This document shows positions 1-7,678 of a stretch of DNA of 24,449 nt, in pieces. How positions within the stretch are numbered: position 1 is the first letter of the stretch; each line of letters opens with the position of its first letter. Under the pieces are notes generated by a model. That model saw only the letters and a list, made by a program, of their open reading frames with translations, searched no databases and was not told the DNA's origin. This DNA comes from JAKVKY01 sp964293585 (GTDB lineage Bacteria; Bacillota; Negativicutes; Acidaminococcales; Acidaminococcaceae). Both the position numbers and the translations under genes were made by a program. The stretch spans positions 1-24,449 of the forward strand of contig CAXYYS010000027.1 in NCBI GenBank assembly GCA_964293585.1, written 5' to 3'.

Positions 1-25
1 GGAGGATAGAGCGTTGCCGGTTAAG

Positions 26-56
26 AGACCTGCATCTTACGATGCAGGTCTTTTTG
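26..56 (+). terminator. Intrinsic terminator of an upstream gene
   Basis: A perfect 11-bp stem (26-36 with 41-51) closes a TTAC loop and is followed by a run of T (51-55). It ends a transcript that enters from before the window. No coding end can be assigned in the first 25 bases. Confidence 0.9.
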
Positions 57-93
57 TATAAACAACAAAAATTTTTTAGAACTTAACCTGGAA

Positions 94-107
94 AACTTCT
101 AGAAGTT
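94..107. repeat. 14-bp perfect palindrome upstream of the yebC promoter
   Basis: AACTTCTAGAAGTT is a perfect inverted repeat ending 13 bp before the proposed -35 element. It could be an operator for a dimeric regulator. It does not fit the LexA box patterns I know, and a chance palindrome in AT-rich DNA is possible. Confidence 0.4.
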
Positions 108-120
108 ACTAAAATTCTAT

Positions 121-149
121 TTGTATTCTCTGCAACAATATAGTATAAT
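121..149 (+). promoter_or_regulatory. Promoter of yebC
   Basis: The -10 element is a perfect TATAAT (144-149). A 17-bp spacer separates it from TTGTAT (121-126), a weak -35. Transcription would begin near 156, about 40 nt before the yebC start codon. Confidence 0.7.
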
Positions 150-195
150 AGTACAGTCAGATTTAAACTAAGCAAGCAAATGGAGGAGTTATATC

Positions 196-942
196 ATGTC
201 CGGACATTCAAAATGGGCGAATATTAAACATAAAAAAGGTAAGGCAGATGCGGCTAGAGGTAAGATAACGACTAAGATCGGCCGTGAGATTACTATCGCT
301 GTCAGAATGGGTGGTCCTGACCCGATTGGCAATATGCGTCTTAAATTGGCGCTGAGCAAGGCCAGAGCTAATAACATTCCTAAAGACAATATTAAACGTG
401 CCATCGCCAAAGGTTCTGGTGAAGCTGGTGGCGCCAGCTATGAAGAAATCAGCTACGAAGGTTATGGTCCTGCAGGTGTTGCCATCATGGTTACCTGCCT
501 GACTGATAATAAAAATCGTACGGCTTCTGATGTTAGACATGCTTTTTCCAAGCATGGCGGCAATATGGGTGAAACTGGCTGTGTAGGCTGGATGTTCAAA
601 CGCAAAGGTGTTTTTGCCATTGACGCAGAAGCAGGTTATAAAGAAGACGACGTGATGATGGTAGCACTGGATGCTGGTGCCGAGGATATTAAAACTTCGG
701 AGGACGGATTTGAGGTCATCACGCAGCCTGAAGATTTCGATGCCGTAGAAAAAGCTCTTGCGGAACATAACATTGCAACTGTTGCCGCTGAGATTAATAT
801 GGTTCCTGATACGATGGTTTCTCTGCAAGGTGAAGATGCGGAGAAAGTACAAAGGACGATTGATGAATTAGAAGACCTGGATGATGTTCAGGATGTCTTT
901 TCTAATGCAGACTTGCCGGATTTACCGGATGAGGAAGACTAA
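196..942 (+). CDS. yebC: YebC/TACO1 family protein (translation or transcription regulator)
   Basis: This 248-residue protein begins with the family signature MSGHSKWANIKHKK and has the usual full length of about 240-250 residues. YebC-family proteins (PF01709) have been described as DNA-binding regulators and, more recently, as ribosome-associated factors that relieve stalling on difficult nascent peptides, as the mitochondrial relative TACO1 does; which role applies here cannot be read from sequence. The C-terminal third is acidic, with many Asp and Glu in the last 20 residues, as is usual for the family. The start is fixed by GGAGGAG at 182-188. The gene has its own promoter and a terminator directly behind it, so it is mainly a single-gene unit, although it lies next to ruvC as in many bacteria. 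Confidence 0.95.
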   Translation: MSGHSKWANIKHKKGKADAARGKITTKIGREITIAVRMGGPDPIGNMRLKLALSKARANNIPKDNIKRAIAKGSGEAGGASYEEISYEGYGPAGVAIMVTCLTDNKNRTASDVRHAFSKHGGNMGETGCVGWMFKRKGVFAIDAEAGYKEDDVMMVALDAGAEDIKTSEDGFEVITQPEDFDAVEKALAEHNIATVAAEINMVPDTMVSLQGEDAEKVQRTIDELEDLDDVQDVFSNADLPDLPDEED

Positions 943-955
943 GTATTGTAGGATG

Positions 956-981
956 AGGCAGGCTGATAAGCCTGCCTTTTT
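956..981 (+). terminator. Intrinsic terminator between yebC and ruvC
   Basis: An 8-bp GC-rich stem (956-963 with 970-977) closes a 6-nt loop and is followed by five T (977-981). It ends less than 20 nt before the ruvC start codon. With no clear promoter in between, it may act as a partial terminator letting some yebC transcripts continue into the ruv operon. Confidence 0.85.
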
Positions 982-999
982 CATAAGTGGGGCAGTAGT

Positions 1000-1497
1000 A
1001 TGATTGCTTTAGGCATAGACCCTGGCACAGCCATCTGTGGTTACGGTGTTGTGGAACAGATGGGCAGTCGTTTAACACCACTTTATTATGGGGCTGTTAT
1101 CACGACCAAGGATATGGCACCGGAAATGCGCTTGAAAAAAATATATGATGATCTTTCTGAACTGATCCAGCATTTTCATCCTGATGTTATGTCTGTGGAA
1201 AAATTATTCTTTAACAGAAATGTGACAACTGCCATTCCAGTGGGACAGGCTCGCGGGGTAGTGCTTCTGGCAGCAGCGATGCAGAATTTGCCTATCCTGG
1301 AATTTACGCCGATGCAGATTAAACTTGCGGTGGTTGGTTATGGCAAGGCTGATAAAGAGCAAGTTACTTTTATGGTGCAGCATATTTTAAATATCAAGGA
1401 AAAACCAAAACCTGATGATGTGGCCGATGCTTTAGCTATGGCCATTTGTGGCCTGCACACGGCTTCATCGCCTCGCTGGCAGTTGACAAAGAGATAG
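1000..1497 (+). CDS. ruvC: Crossover junction endodeoxyribonuclease RuvC
   Basis: RuvC is the Holliday-junction resolvase that cuts junctions in the RuvABC complex in the cytoplasm. The 165-residue sequence has the RNase H-like fold signatures: GIDPGT at 5-10 with catalytic Asp7, Glu67 in SVEKLFF, and Asp140 and Asp143 in DDVADALA. These match the four acidic residues of the E. coli enzyme (D7, E66, D138, D141). Length is slightly short at the C-terminus but normal. Translation starts at ATG 1000 after a modest GGGG motif. It heads the ruvCAB cluster; the terminator just upstream suggests it is fed by read-through from yebC or by a promoter I cannot see. Confidence 0.96.
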   Translation: MIALGIDPGTAICGYGVVEQMGSRLTPLYYGAVITTKDMAPEMRLKKIYDDLSELIQHFHPDVMSVEKLFFNRNVTTAIPVGQARGVVLLAAAMQNLPILEFTPMQIKLAVVGYGKADKEQVTFMVQHILNIKEKPKPDDVADALAMAICGLHTASSPRWQLTKR

Positions 1498-1521
1498 TGG
1501 CTGGTATTGGAGGTAGAGAAA

Positions 1522-2136
1522 ATGATTGGGTCTGTAACCGGACAAGTTGCTTATGTAAGCAGTGATTATTGTTTAGTGGAAACTTCGGGCGGAGTTGGCT
1601 ATAGAATCTTTATGCCCGCGACTCAATTAGCTTCTCTAACTACGGGACAAGAAGTTAAAGTTTTAACTTCGACCATTGTCCGGGAAGACGCTATCTTGCT
1701 GTATGGCTTTTTAACGAGAGAATATTATAATCTTTTCACCTTATTGTTGACGGTAACAGGTATTGGACCGAAAGGGGCCAGCGGCATCTTGTCTGCGATA
1801 AAGCCAGATGCGTTTTATCTGGCGGTTCAAAGCCGTGATATTAAAGGGCTGACCAAACTTCCCGGCATAGGTAAGAAAACAGCTGAGAGGATGGTTCTGG
1901 AACTGAAGGACAAGGTTGGCGGTCTTACGGGCGGGGAGGAAGAAAGTTCCGGTGCTGCGGCAGCATTTGGTGCAGCAGAGGGTTCGCCGGTTAATGAAGC
2001 ACTGGAGGTTTTAACCTCTTTGGGTTATACGAACTCGGAAATTCTACCGGCCCTGCAAAAACTTCCTGGTTATGAAAAATTGTCAGCCGAAGAGTTGACC
2101 AGGCAGGTCTTGAAGATATTTGGTGGGAGAAAATAA
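1522..2136 (+). CDS. ruvA: Holliday junction DNA helicase subunit RuvA
   Basis: RuvA binds the four-way junction as a tetramer and loads the RuvB motor. I chose ATG 1522 because GGAGGT at 1509-1514 lies 7 nt before it; a TTG at 1507 in the same frame overlaps this site and is unlikely. The resulting 204 residues match the usual length (203 in E. coli). An OB-fold N-terminus (MIGSVTGQVAYV) is followed by the helix-hairpin-helix pair around GIGPKGA and LPGIGKKTAERMVLEL. A Gly/Ala/Ser-rich linker leads to the small C-terminal domain (NEALEVLTSLGY) that contacts RuvB. It overlaps ruvB by one base (TAATG), indicating translational coupling. Confidence 0.95.
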   Translation: MIGSVTGQVAYVSSDYCLVETSGGVGYRIFMPATQLASLTTGQEVKVLTSTIVREDAILLYGFLTREYYNLFTLLLTVTGIGPKGASGILSAIKPDAFYLAVQSRDIKGLTKLPGIGKKTAERMVLELKDKVGGLTGGEEESSGAAAAFGAAEGSPVNEALEVLTSLGYTNSEILPALQKLPGYEKLSAEELTRQVLKIFGGRK

Positions 2137-3194
2137 TGGAATTTGATGATCGCATCATAGCGGGACATGAAAAAGAGAGCGATACCTGGCAGTATAGTTT
2201 GCGTCCCAGGTTGCTGTCCGAATACATAGGCCAAAAAAAGATAAAAGATAATTTATCCGTCTTTATCAAAGCGGCGGCAGAGCGCAAGGAAGCTTTGGAC
2301 CATGTGCTGCTTTTTGGCCCGCCTGGTTTGGGAAAGACGACTTTGGCTAATATTATCGCTAACGAGTTGAATGTAAATATCAGGGTTACCTCGGGACCTG
2401 CTATTGAAAGACAGGGCGATTTAGCGGCAATCCTGACAAACCTTGGCGACAACGATGTCCTTTTTATCGACGAGATTCACAGGCTCTCTAAGACGGTAGA
2501 GGAAATACTCTATTCAGCCATGGAAGATTATGCCCTGGACATTATTATCGGTAAGGGACCCAGCGCCAGATCTATGCGCCTGGATCTGCCGAAGTTTACA
2601 TTAATAGGTGCTACTACCAGATTAGGTGCAATTTCAGCCCCTCTCAGGGACAGGTTTGGCGTGCAGTGCCGGTTGGAATTTTACCGGCCGGAAGATTTGG
2701 CTTTTATTATTACCAGGGCTGCCGAGATTTTAAAAGTAAAAATTAACCCGGACGGGGCTTTGGAAATAGCACGCAGATCCAGGGGTACGCCGCGTGTAGC
2801 GAACAGGCTTTTAAAGAGGGTTCGTGATTTTGCCCAGGTACAGAAAGCTGGATTGATTGATGTCCAGGTGGCCCAAAATGCACTGGCAAAGTTGGAAGTA
2901 GATAGTAATGGCCTGGACAAAAATGATTATCGTATCTTAAATACCCTGGTGCATACTTTTAACGGTGGACCTGTAGGCGTAGAAACTTTGGCTGCTGCTG
3001 TTAGTGAAGAAGTGGAAACTATCGAGGATGTCATTGAACCGTATCTGATGCAGCTGGGACTTCTGCAGCGCACACCCCGGGGACGGGTAGCTACCAGAAC
3101 TACTTATGAATATCTGGGCGTACCCTGGAATCCAGACGGAAAAACCGGGACTGTGGAAAAACAGGAACAACCGCTGTTTGGAGATAAATTATGA
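2136..3194 (+). CDS. ruvB: Holliday junction branch migration ATPase RuvB
   Basis: RuvB is the AAA+ hexameric motor that drives branch migration with RuvA and RuvC. The 352-residue protein has Walker A GPPGLGKT (61-68), Walker B LFIDEIH (109-115), the sensor region GATTR (158-162), the arginine-finger motif LRDRFG near 170-175, and a C-terminal winged-helix domain containing RTPRGR. Length is typical. It begins in the ruvA stop codon and its own stop overlaps the next start by four bases (ATGA). Confidence 0.97.
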   Translation: MEFDDRIIAGHEKESDTWQYSLRPRLLSEYIGQKKIKDNLSVFIKAAAERKEALDHVLLFGPPGLGKTTLANIIANELNVNIRVTSGPAIERQGDLAAILTNLGDNDVLFIDEIHRLSKTVEEILYSAMEDYALDIIIGKGPSARSMRLDLPKFTLIGATTRLGAISAPLRDRFGVQCRLEFYRPEDLAFIITRAAEILKVKINPDGALEIARRSRGTPRVANRLLKRVRDFAQVQKAGLIDVQVAQNALAKLEVDSNGLDKNDYRILNTLVHTFNGGPVGVETLAAAVSEEVETIEDVIEPYLMQLGLLQRTPRGRVATRTTYEYLGVPWNPDGKTGTVEKQEQPLFGDKL

Positions 3195-3787
3195 AACTCT
3201 TGTTACATGCTTGCTGTGCTCCCTGCGCCTGTTACCCTACGGAGCGCTTAACCAGTCAGGGCATAGATTTTACTATCCTTTTTTATAACCCTAACATTCA
3301 TCCGTTCAAGGAATTTAAGCATCGTTTGGAAACTTTGCGGGAGTTTGTTACCAAAAAGAATTACCAGCTGCTCATTGATAAAAGTTACCCTTTAGAGGCA
3401 TGCATTAAGGGCATGCTGGCGGAAAAAGAAGTGCGTTGTGCGTATTGTTATCGTATGCGGTTACGCTATGCGGCTGCTTATGCGCAAGCACATGGTTTTG
3501 ATGCATTCAGTACCACACTTTTGGTGAGCCCGTACCAAAAACATGATTTAATCAGGCGGGAGGCTGAGGCGGCTGCGCAGGAATTTGCTGTGCCTTTTTA
3601 TTACGAAGATTATCGTGAGGGCTACGAACGAGGCGTGCAGCTTAGCCTGGATCTGGGATTATATCGTCAGCCATACTGCGGCTGTGTATTTAGTGAACGG
3701 GACAGATATTATCAGCCCTGGCATTATGAGCACAAAGATACGGGGTCTCTGGTAACGATTACCAAAAATATTGCAGAGATTAGATAA
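3191..3787 (+). CDS. queH: Epoxyqueuosine reductase QueH
   Basis: QueH (formerly DUF208) carries out the last step of queuosine synthesis, reducing epoxyqueuosine to queuosine in the tRNA wobble position; it is unrelated to the cobalamin-dependent QueG. This 198-residue protein shows the family cysteine pattern: Cys8-Cys9 and Cys12 (HACCAPC), Cys83 and Cys86 (RCAYCYRMR), and Cys163 and Cys165 (PYCGCVFSERDR), expected to hold an Fe-S cluster and a further metal. The start ATG overlaps the ruvB stop (ATGA). Two genes downstream are queA and tgt, so the final three enzymes of the pathway are encoded together, which supports the call. Confidence 0.93.
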   Translation: MKLLLHACCAPCACYPTERLTSQGIDFTILFYNPNIHPFKEFKHRLETLREFVTKKNYQLLIDKSYPLEACIKGMLAEKEVRCAYCYRMRLRYAAAYAQAHGFDAFSTTLLVSPYQKHDLIRREAEAAAQEFAVPFYYEDYREGYERGVQLSLDLGLYRQPYCGCVFSERDRYYQPWHYEHKDTGSLVTITKNIAEIR

Positions 3788-3801
3788 GAAAGAGGCGGCC
3801 G

Positions 3802-5097
3802 ATGAAAAAATTTTGGGCACTGCTTGCCTGGCTGATTTTTTTGCCCTTAAATTTTAGCAGTGCTGCTGAACCTGATATTGCCATTGGCCTGGTTCAAAAC
3901 CAGTTTTCGGCAGAAGTGGTGGCTGCAAGTGATTTTGTGGTTACAGATAATGCAGGTACGACCTTGTCGTCTTTACCCAAAGGAAAATATTTTTTAAATG
4001 CGGCGAACGGCAAAATAAATATTGGTACGCATAGTTTTGGCAAGGACCTTATTTTGCGGGAAAAAGATGCACAAAAGATGTTTGCCGTTAATAAGCAGAC
4101 CTATCGTGGGCGACTGCAAATTTTGCTGGATAGCGCTAAAAAGTTACAGGTGAATAACCTGGTGCCGCTAGAAAGTTATGTTCAGTCGGTGCTGGGACCA
4201 AAGTCTTCACCTATCTGGCCGGATGAGGCTATCAAAGCCCAGGCGGTGGCCGTCAGATCTTTTGCTTACGCCAGGATGCAGTCCTCTGACCAGACGTACG
4301 CCCTAAAGGCCAGTGACCAGGATATGTACTATGGCGGCAGCGTTACAGAAAATACTTTAATCAGTAAACTGGCGTCTGCTACCAAAGGTGAGATCTTATA
4401 TTATGGCGATGCTCCGGCGCTGACCTATACCACGGAAAGTTCCGGCGGTAAAACGGAAAGTGCTGCCGTGGCGTTAGGGAAAAATATTCCTTATCTTGTT
4501 TCTGTCCAGGATTACGATGAGGATAGTCCGTCTTTCAAGTGGACAAAGACCATCAGCGTGGCAGATGTGGAACGCATCCTGGCACAGAACGGGCATAATC
4601 TGGGTAAGTTAAAAAGTTACCGCCTGACCCCTTTGAAAGAACCTTATGGGGAAGGGCGTTCAGCTACCGGCAGGGTCTTGAGCATGTATCTGAAAGGAAA
4701 TGACGGTGACGCCTTACTTTCAGGGACAGAACTGGCCGCTATCCTGAATTTAAACAGTACGCTCTTTGATGTGAGTGCGACCAGGGTGCTGCCTGCTAAA
4801 ATTGATATTCCTATTGAAAATCCTTACGGGATGGAGATAGGGCGCAAGGAAGTTCCTATCAAGGTTAACGGCGACGACGAGCCGCGCTGGAAGCAAGTCT
4901 TGCCCGGCTATGTCCTGTTAAACGGTGCCCCGGATGAAACTCTGGTTTTTAGTGGCCGGGGTTACGGCAGCGGCCTGGGTTTAAGTAAGTGGGGGGCACG
5001 TGGTATGGCCAATAATGCTCCTGCCGACCAAAAAGATTATTATAAGGTTATCCTGGAACATTATTTTCCCGGAACCTATTTGCAAAAATTATATTAG
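3802..5097 (+). CDS. SpoIID/LytB domain protein, secreted, with an atypical active site
   Basis: An N-terminal signal peptide (positive start, hydrophobic core at about 4-20, AA near 21-22) precedes a full SpoIID/amidase-enhancer domain. Recognisable blocks are VPLESYV (121-127), AIKAQAVAVRSFAYAR (143-158), TESSGGKTES (211-220) and a C-terminal GRGYGSGLGLSKWGARGMA. SpoIID of spore formers is a peptidoglycan lytic transglycosylase; relatives in non-sporulating bacteria occur as cell-wall proteins. In the usual motif (YVxGVVxxEMPxxWP) the Glu is the catalytic residue; here the ungapped stretch reads YVQSVLGPKSSPIWP, with Lys134 at that position. Transglycosylase activity is therefore doubtful, and a binding or amidase-enhancing role is possible. 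The 431 residues include a long N-terminal region before the domain. It lies in the operon between queH and queA, 14 nt after queH. Confidence 0.85.
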   Translation: MKKFWALLAWLIFLPLNFSSAAEPDIAIGLVQNQFSAEVVAASDFVVTDNAGTTLSSLPKGKYFLNAANGKINIGTHSFGKDLILREKDAQKMFAVNKQTYRGRLQILLDSAKKLQVNNLVPLESYVQSVLGPKSSPIWPDEAIKAQAVAVRSFAYARMQSSDQTYALKASDQDMYYGGSVTENTLISKLASATKGEILYYGDAPALTYTTESSGGKTESAAVALGKNIPYLVSVQDYDEDSPSFKWTKTISVADVERILAQNGHNLGKLKSYRLTPLKEPYGEGRSATGRVLSMYLKGNDGDALLSGTELAAILNLNSTLFDVSATRVLPAKIDIPIENPYGMEIGRKEVPIKVNGDDEPRWKQVLPGYVLLNGAPDETLVFSGRGYGSGLGLSKWGARGMANNAPADQKDYYKVILEHYFPGTYLQKLY

Positions 5098-5116
5098 TTA
5101 AAGGAAGTATAACGAG

Positions 5117-6169
5117 ATGTTAGTGACAGATTTTAATTATGATTTGCCGAAGGAACTGATCGCCCAGCATCCTATGGAACCCAGGGATCATTCAAGGCTG
5201 CTGGTGCTGGATAAAGATACGGGCGCCATGGAGCATCGTCATTTTTATGATATTTGTGATTACCTGCGTCCGGATGATTTACTGGTTTTTAATGACACGC
5301 GTGTCATTCCTGCCCGGCTACACGGTTTTAAAGATACCGGCGCCCATGTGGAGGTCTTTCTTTTAACCAGGTTGAACGGTACAGATTGGGAAGTACTGGT
5401 ACGCCCGGGAAAAAAGTTACAGGTGGGGGCAAAGATTAAATTTAGTGATGAACTGGGCTGTGAGATTATTGATCACACGGAATTTGGTGGTCGTATTGCC
5501 AGGTTTTCGTTTACCGGGATTTTTGAGGAAATCCTGGACCGCCTGGGGGAGACGCCGCTGCCTCCTTATATTACGGCACCCCTGGCAGATAAAGAACGCT
5601 ATCAGACGGTTTATTCCAGGGAAAGAGGTTCTGCGGCTGCCCCTACAGCCGGTTTACATTTTACGAAAGAACTGATGGCGAAGATTAAACAGATGGGGTG
5701 CGAAGAAGTTTTTGTGACCCTGCATGTAGGTCTGGGTACCTTTAGGCCGGTAAGCGAAGCCGTTCTCGAAGATCACGAGATGCATAAAGAATTTTATACG
5801 GTTCCTGCTGCGGCTGCGGCAGCGATTAATAAAGCCAAGGCAGAAGGCCGCAGGATTGTTGCAGTCGGTACCACTTCGGTAAGGACCCTGGAGTCCGCCG
5901 GCCAGGATGGCACAGTGCATGCCGGTGGCAACTGGACCAAACTCTATATTTATCCCGGCTATAAATATAAATTTGTGGATGCCTTAATTACGAATTTCCA
6001 CCTGCCGCAGAGCACGCTCCTGATGCTGGTATCCGCATTATCCAGCCGCGAAATTATCCTGCGGGCTTATGCGGAAGCAGTCAAGGAAAAATACCGTTTC
6101 TTCTCTTTTGGCGATGCGATGTTTATCACAAAGCTGGGAGACAGGAAGCCAACTGTTACAAAGGAGTAA
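5117..6169 (+). CDS. queA: S-adenosylmethionine:tRNA ribosyltransferase-isomerase QueA
   Basis: QueA moves and rearranges the ribosyl group of S-adenosylmethionine onto preQ1 in tRNA, making epoxyqueuosine. The 350-residue protein has the conserved blocks FNDTRVIPARL (58-68), GSAAAPTAGLHFT (171-183), LHVGLGTFRPV (202-212), VGTTSVRTLES (250-260) and ITNFHLPQSTLLMLVSA (291-307). Length is normal. AAGGAAG lies about 9 nt before ATG 5117. It is followed by tgt after two bases; its product is the substrate of QueH, encoded two genes upstream. Confidence 0.97.
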   Translation: MLVTDFNYDLPKELIAQHPMEPRDHSRLLVLDKDTGAMEHRHFYDICDYLRPDDLLVFNDTRVIPARLHGFKDTGAHVEVFLLTRLNGTDWEVLVRPGKKLQVGAKIKFSDELGCEIIDHTEFGGRIARFSFTGIFEEILDRLGETPLPPYITAPLADKERYQTVYSRERGSAAAPTAGLHFTKELMAKIKQMGCEEVFVTLHVGLGTFRPVSEAVLEDHEMHKEFYTVPAAAAAAINKAKAEGRRIVAVGTTSVRTLESAGQDGTVHAGGNWTKLYIYPGYKYKFVDALITNFHLPQSTLLMLVSALSSREIILRAYAEAVKEKYRFFSFGDAMFITKLGDRKPTVTKE

Positions 6170-6171
6170 TC

Positions 6172-7293
6172 ATGCACGCAGTGACCTATGAATTATTAAA
6201 AGAAGATGCCACCTGCGGTGCCAGGCTAGGTAAGCTGCATACGCCTCATGGCGATTTTGATACGCCTATGTTTATGCCTGTGGGTACGCAGGCCACCGTC
6301 AAAACGCTTTCTCCGGAAGAACTTTATGCCATGGACAGTCAGGTTATCTTGTCCAATACTTATCATTTGTTCCTGCGGCCCGGCAGCGAACTAATACGCA
6401 AAGCAGGCGGGCTGCATAAGTTTATGAATTATAAGCGGGGCATTTTGACTGATAGTGGCGGGTTTCAGGTGTTCAGCCTGGGAGCCATGCGGAAAATCTC
6501 CGAGGAAGGTGTGACCTTCAGGTCGCATATTGACGGTTCTAAAAAGTTTTTATCACCGGAGATAGCCACCCATGTCCAGGAAGATTTAGGTTCAGACATC
6601 GCGATGGCTTTTGACGAATGTATCCCGTATCCTGCTGATTTTGAGTATGCCAAGGTTTCCACCCAGCGGACAACACGTTGGGCCAAGCGCTGTCTGGACA
6701 GTCATACCAGACCGGACCAGTCGCTTTTTGGTATCGTGCAGGGCGGTATTTATCCCGAACTTAGAAAGATGAGTGTTCAGGGACTTCTGGAAATGGATTT
6801 TGCAGGTTATGGTATCGGCGGCTTAAGCGTCGGTGAACCGAAGGAAACCATGTATGATATCCTGGGGCAGACTACGGAGCTGATGGATAAACATAAAGCC
6901 AGGTATCTGATGGGGGTCGGTACGCCGGATTGTATCGTGGAAGCGGTCAATTTAGGCGTGGATATGTTGGACTGTGTCTTTCCCACCAGGGTGGCCAGAA
7001 ACGGCACGGCGATGACGGCTACCGGACGTCTGGTAGTACGGAATGCCAAATACGCAGAAGATTTTAAACCTATTGACGAACATTGTCAGTGTTACACCTG
7101 CAGGAATTTTTCCAGGGCCTATATCAGACATCTGTTTAAAGCGGAAGAATTATTTGCTTTGCGGCTTTTAACAATCCACAACCTGTATTTCCTGTTAGAT
7201 TTTGCTAAACAAATCCGGGCTGCGATTGCGGCGGACCGGTTCCCACAATTCAGAAAACAGTTCTGGGAAAATTATCAGGATGGCCAGCTGTAA
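6172..7293 (+). CDS. tgt: tRNA-guanine transglycosylase
   Basis: Tgt exchanges guanine-34 for preQ1 in tRNAs with GUN anticodons, the entry step of queuosine formation on tRNA. In 373 residues it has the substrate Asp in TDSGGFQVFSL (Asp94), the GIVQGG and GIGGLSVGE loops, the nucleophile Asp267 in LDCVFPTRVARNG, and zinc ligands Cys305, Cys307, Cys310 and His336. These line up with E. coli D264, C302, C304, C307 and H333 at a constant offset. AAGGAG at 6161-6166, inside the end of queA, sets the start. No preQ1 synthesis genes (queC, D, E, F) occur in this window, so the precursor is made elsewhere or taken up. Confidence 0.97.
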   Translation: MHAVTYELLKEDATCGARLGKLHTPHGDFDTPMFMPVGTQATVKTLSPEELYAMDSQVILSNTYHLFLRPGSELIRKAGGLHKFMNYKRGILTDSGGFQVFSLGAMRKISEEGVTFRSHIDGSKKFLSPEIATHVQEDLGSDIAMAFDECIPYPADFEYAKVSTQRTTRWAKRCLDSHTRPDQSLFGIVQGGIYPELRKMSVQGLLEMDFAGYGIGGLSVGEPKETMYDILGQTTELMDKHKARYLMGVGTPDCIVEAVNLGVDMLDCVFPTRVARNGTAMTATGRLVVRNAKYAEDFKPIDEHCQCYTCRNFSRAYIRHLFKAEELFALRLLTIHNLYFLLDFAKQIRAAIAADRFPQFRKQFWENYQDGQL

Positions 7294-7372
7294 CTGCCCG
7301 GCAGTTTAAAAAAAGGATTTAGAAAACGGGTAGAGAATATAAAGAAGTGTACTATTTAGAGGAGGTGTGTCT

Positions 7373-7678
7373 ATGCCTAGCGGAGATATTATGAATATGG
7401 TCAATGCTGTCTGGCCTTTTATACTGATGGCTGCCATTTTCTATTTCTTATTATGGAGACCTCAAAAAAAGGAGCAGCAGAGGCATCAAAGGATGCTGGA
7501 TGCTCTGAAGAAGGGTGACAAGGTAATTACTATCGGCGGCATATACGGAGTGGTGACCACGGTAGGTGAAAAAAAGATTGCCTTGGAAGTGGCGCCAGGC
7601 GTGATCCTGGATTTTTCCAGGAGTGCGATTAACGGTTTTCAGGATGCAACTAAACAGGAATTGACGGAGAATGCTTGA
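7373..7678 (+). CDS. yajC: Sec translocon accessory protein YajC
   Basis: YajC is a small single-pass membrane protein of the SecDF-YajC complex. I place the start at ATG 7373, 6 nt after GGAGGT (7361-7366), giving 101 residues; a GTG at 7367 in frame would be too close to the ribosome binding site. One membrane helix (about residues 14-28, VWPFILMAAIFYFLL) is followed by the family signature WRPQKKEQQRHQ and a cytoplasmic domain with GDKVITIGGIYGVV. It overlaps the next gene by 8 bases and belongs with secD and secF downstream. Confidence 0.93.
   Translation: MPSGDIMNMVNAVWPFILMAAIFYFLLWRPQKKEQQRHQRMLDALKKGDKVITIGGIYGVVTTVGEKKIALEVAPGVILDFSRSAINGFQDATKQELTENA

Noticed and set aside
208..852. 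Long open frame (214 codons) on the minus strand opposite yebC
   Set aside because: It lies entirely within a well-supported gene on the other strand, has no family motifs and no ribosome binding site; it is a shadow of codon usage.
7291..7312. Small hairpin just after tgt (AACTGCC with GGCAGTT)
   Set aside because: The stem is only 7 bp with a 3-nt loop and is followed by TTTAAAAAAA, not a T run, so it is a poor terminator; the operon probably continues into yajC.
7318..7343. Possible promoter before yajC (TTTAGA and TATAAA)
   Set aside because: The spacer is only 14 bp and both hexamers are weak.
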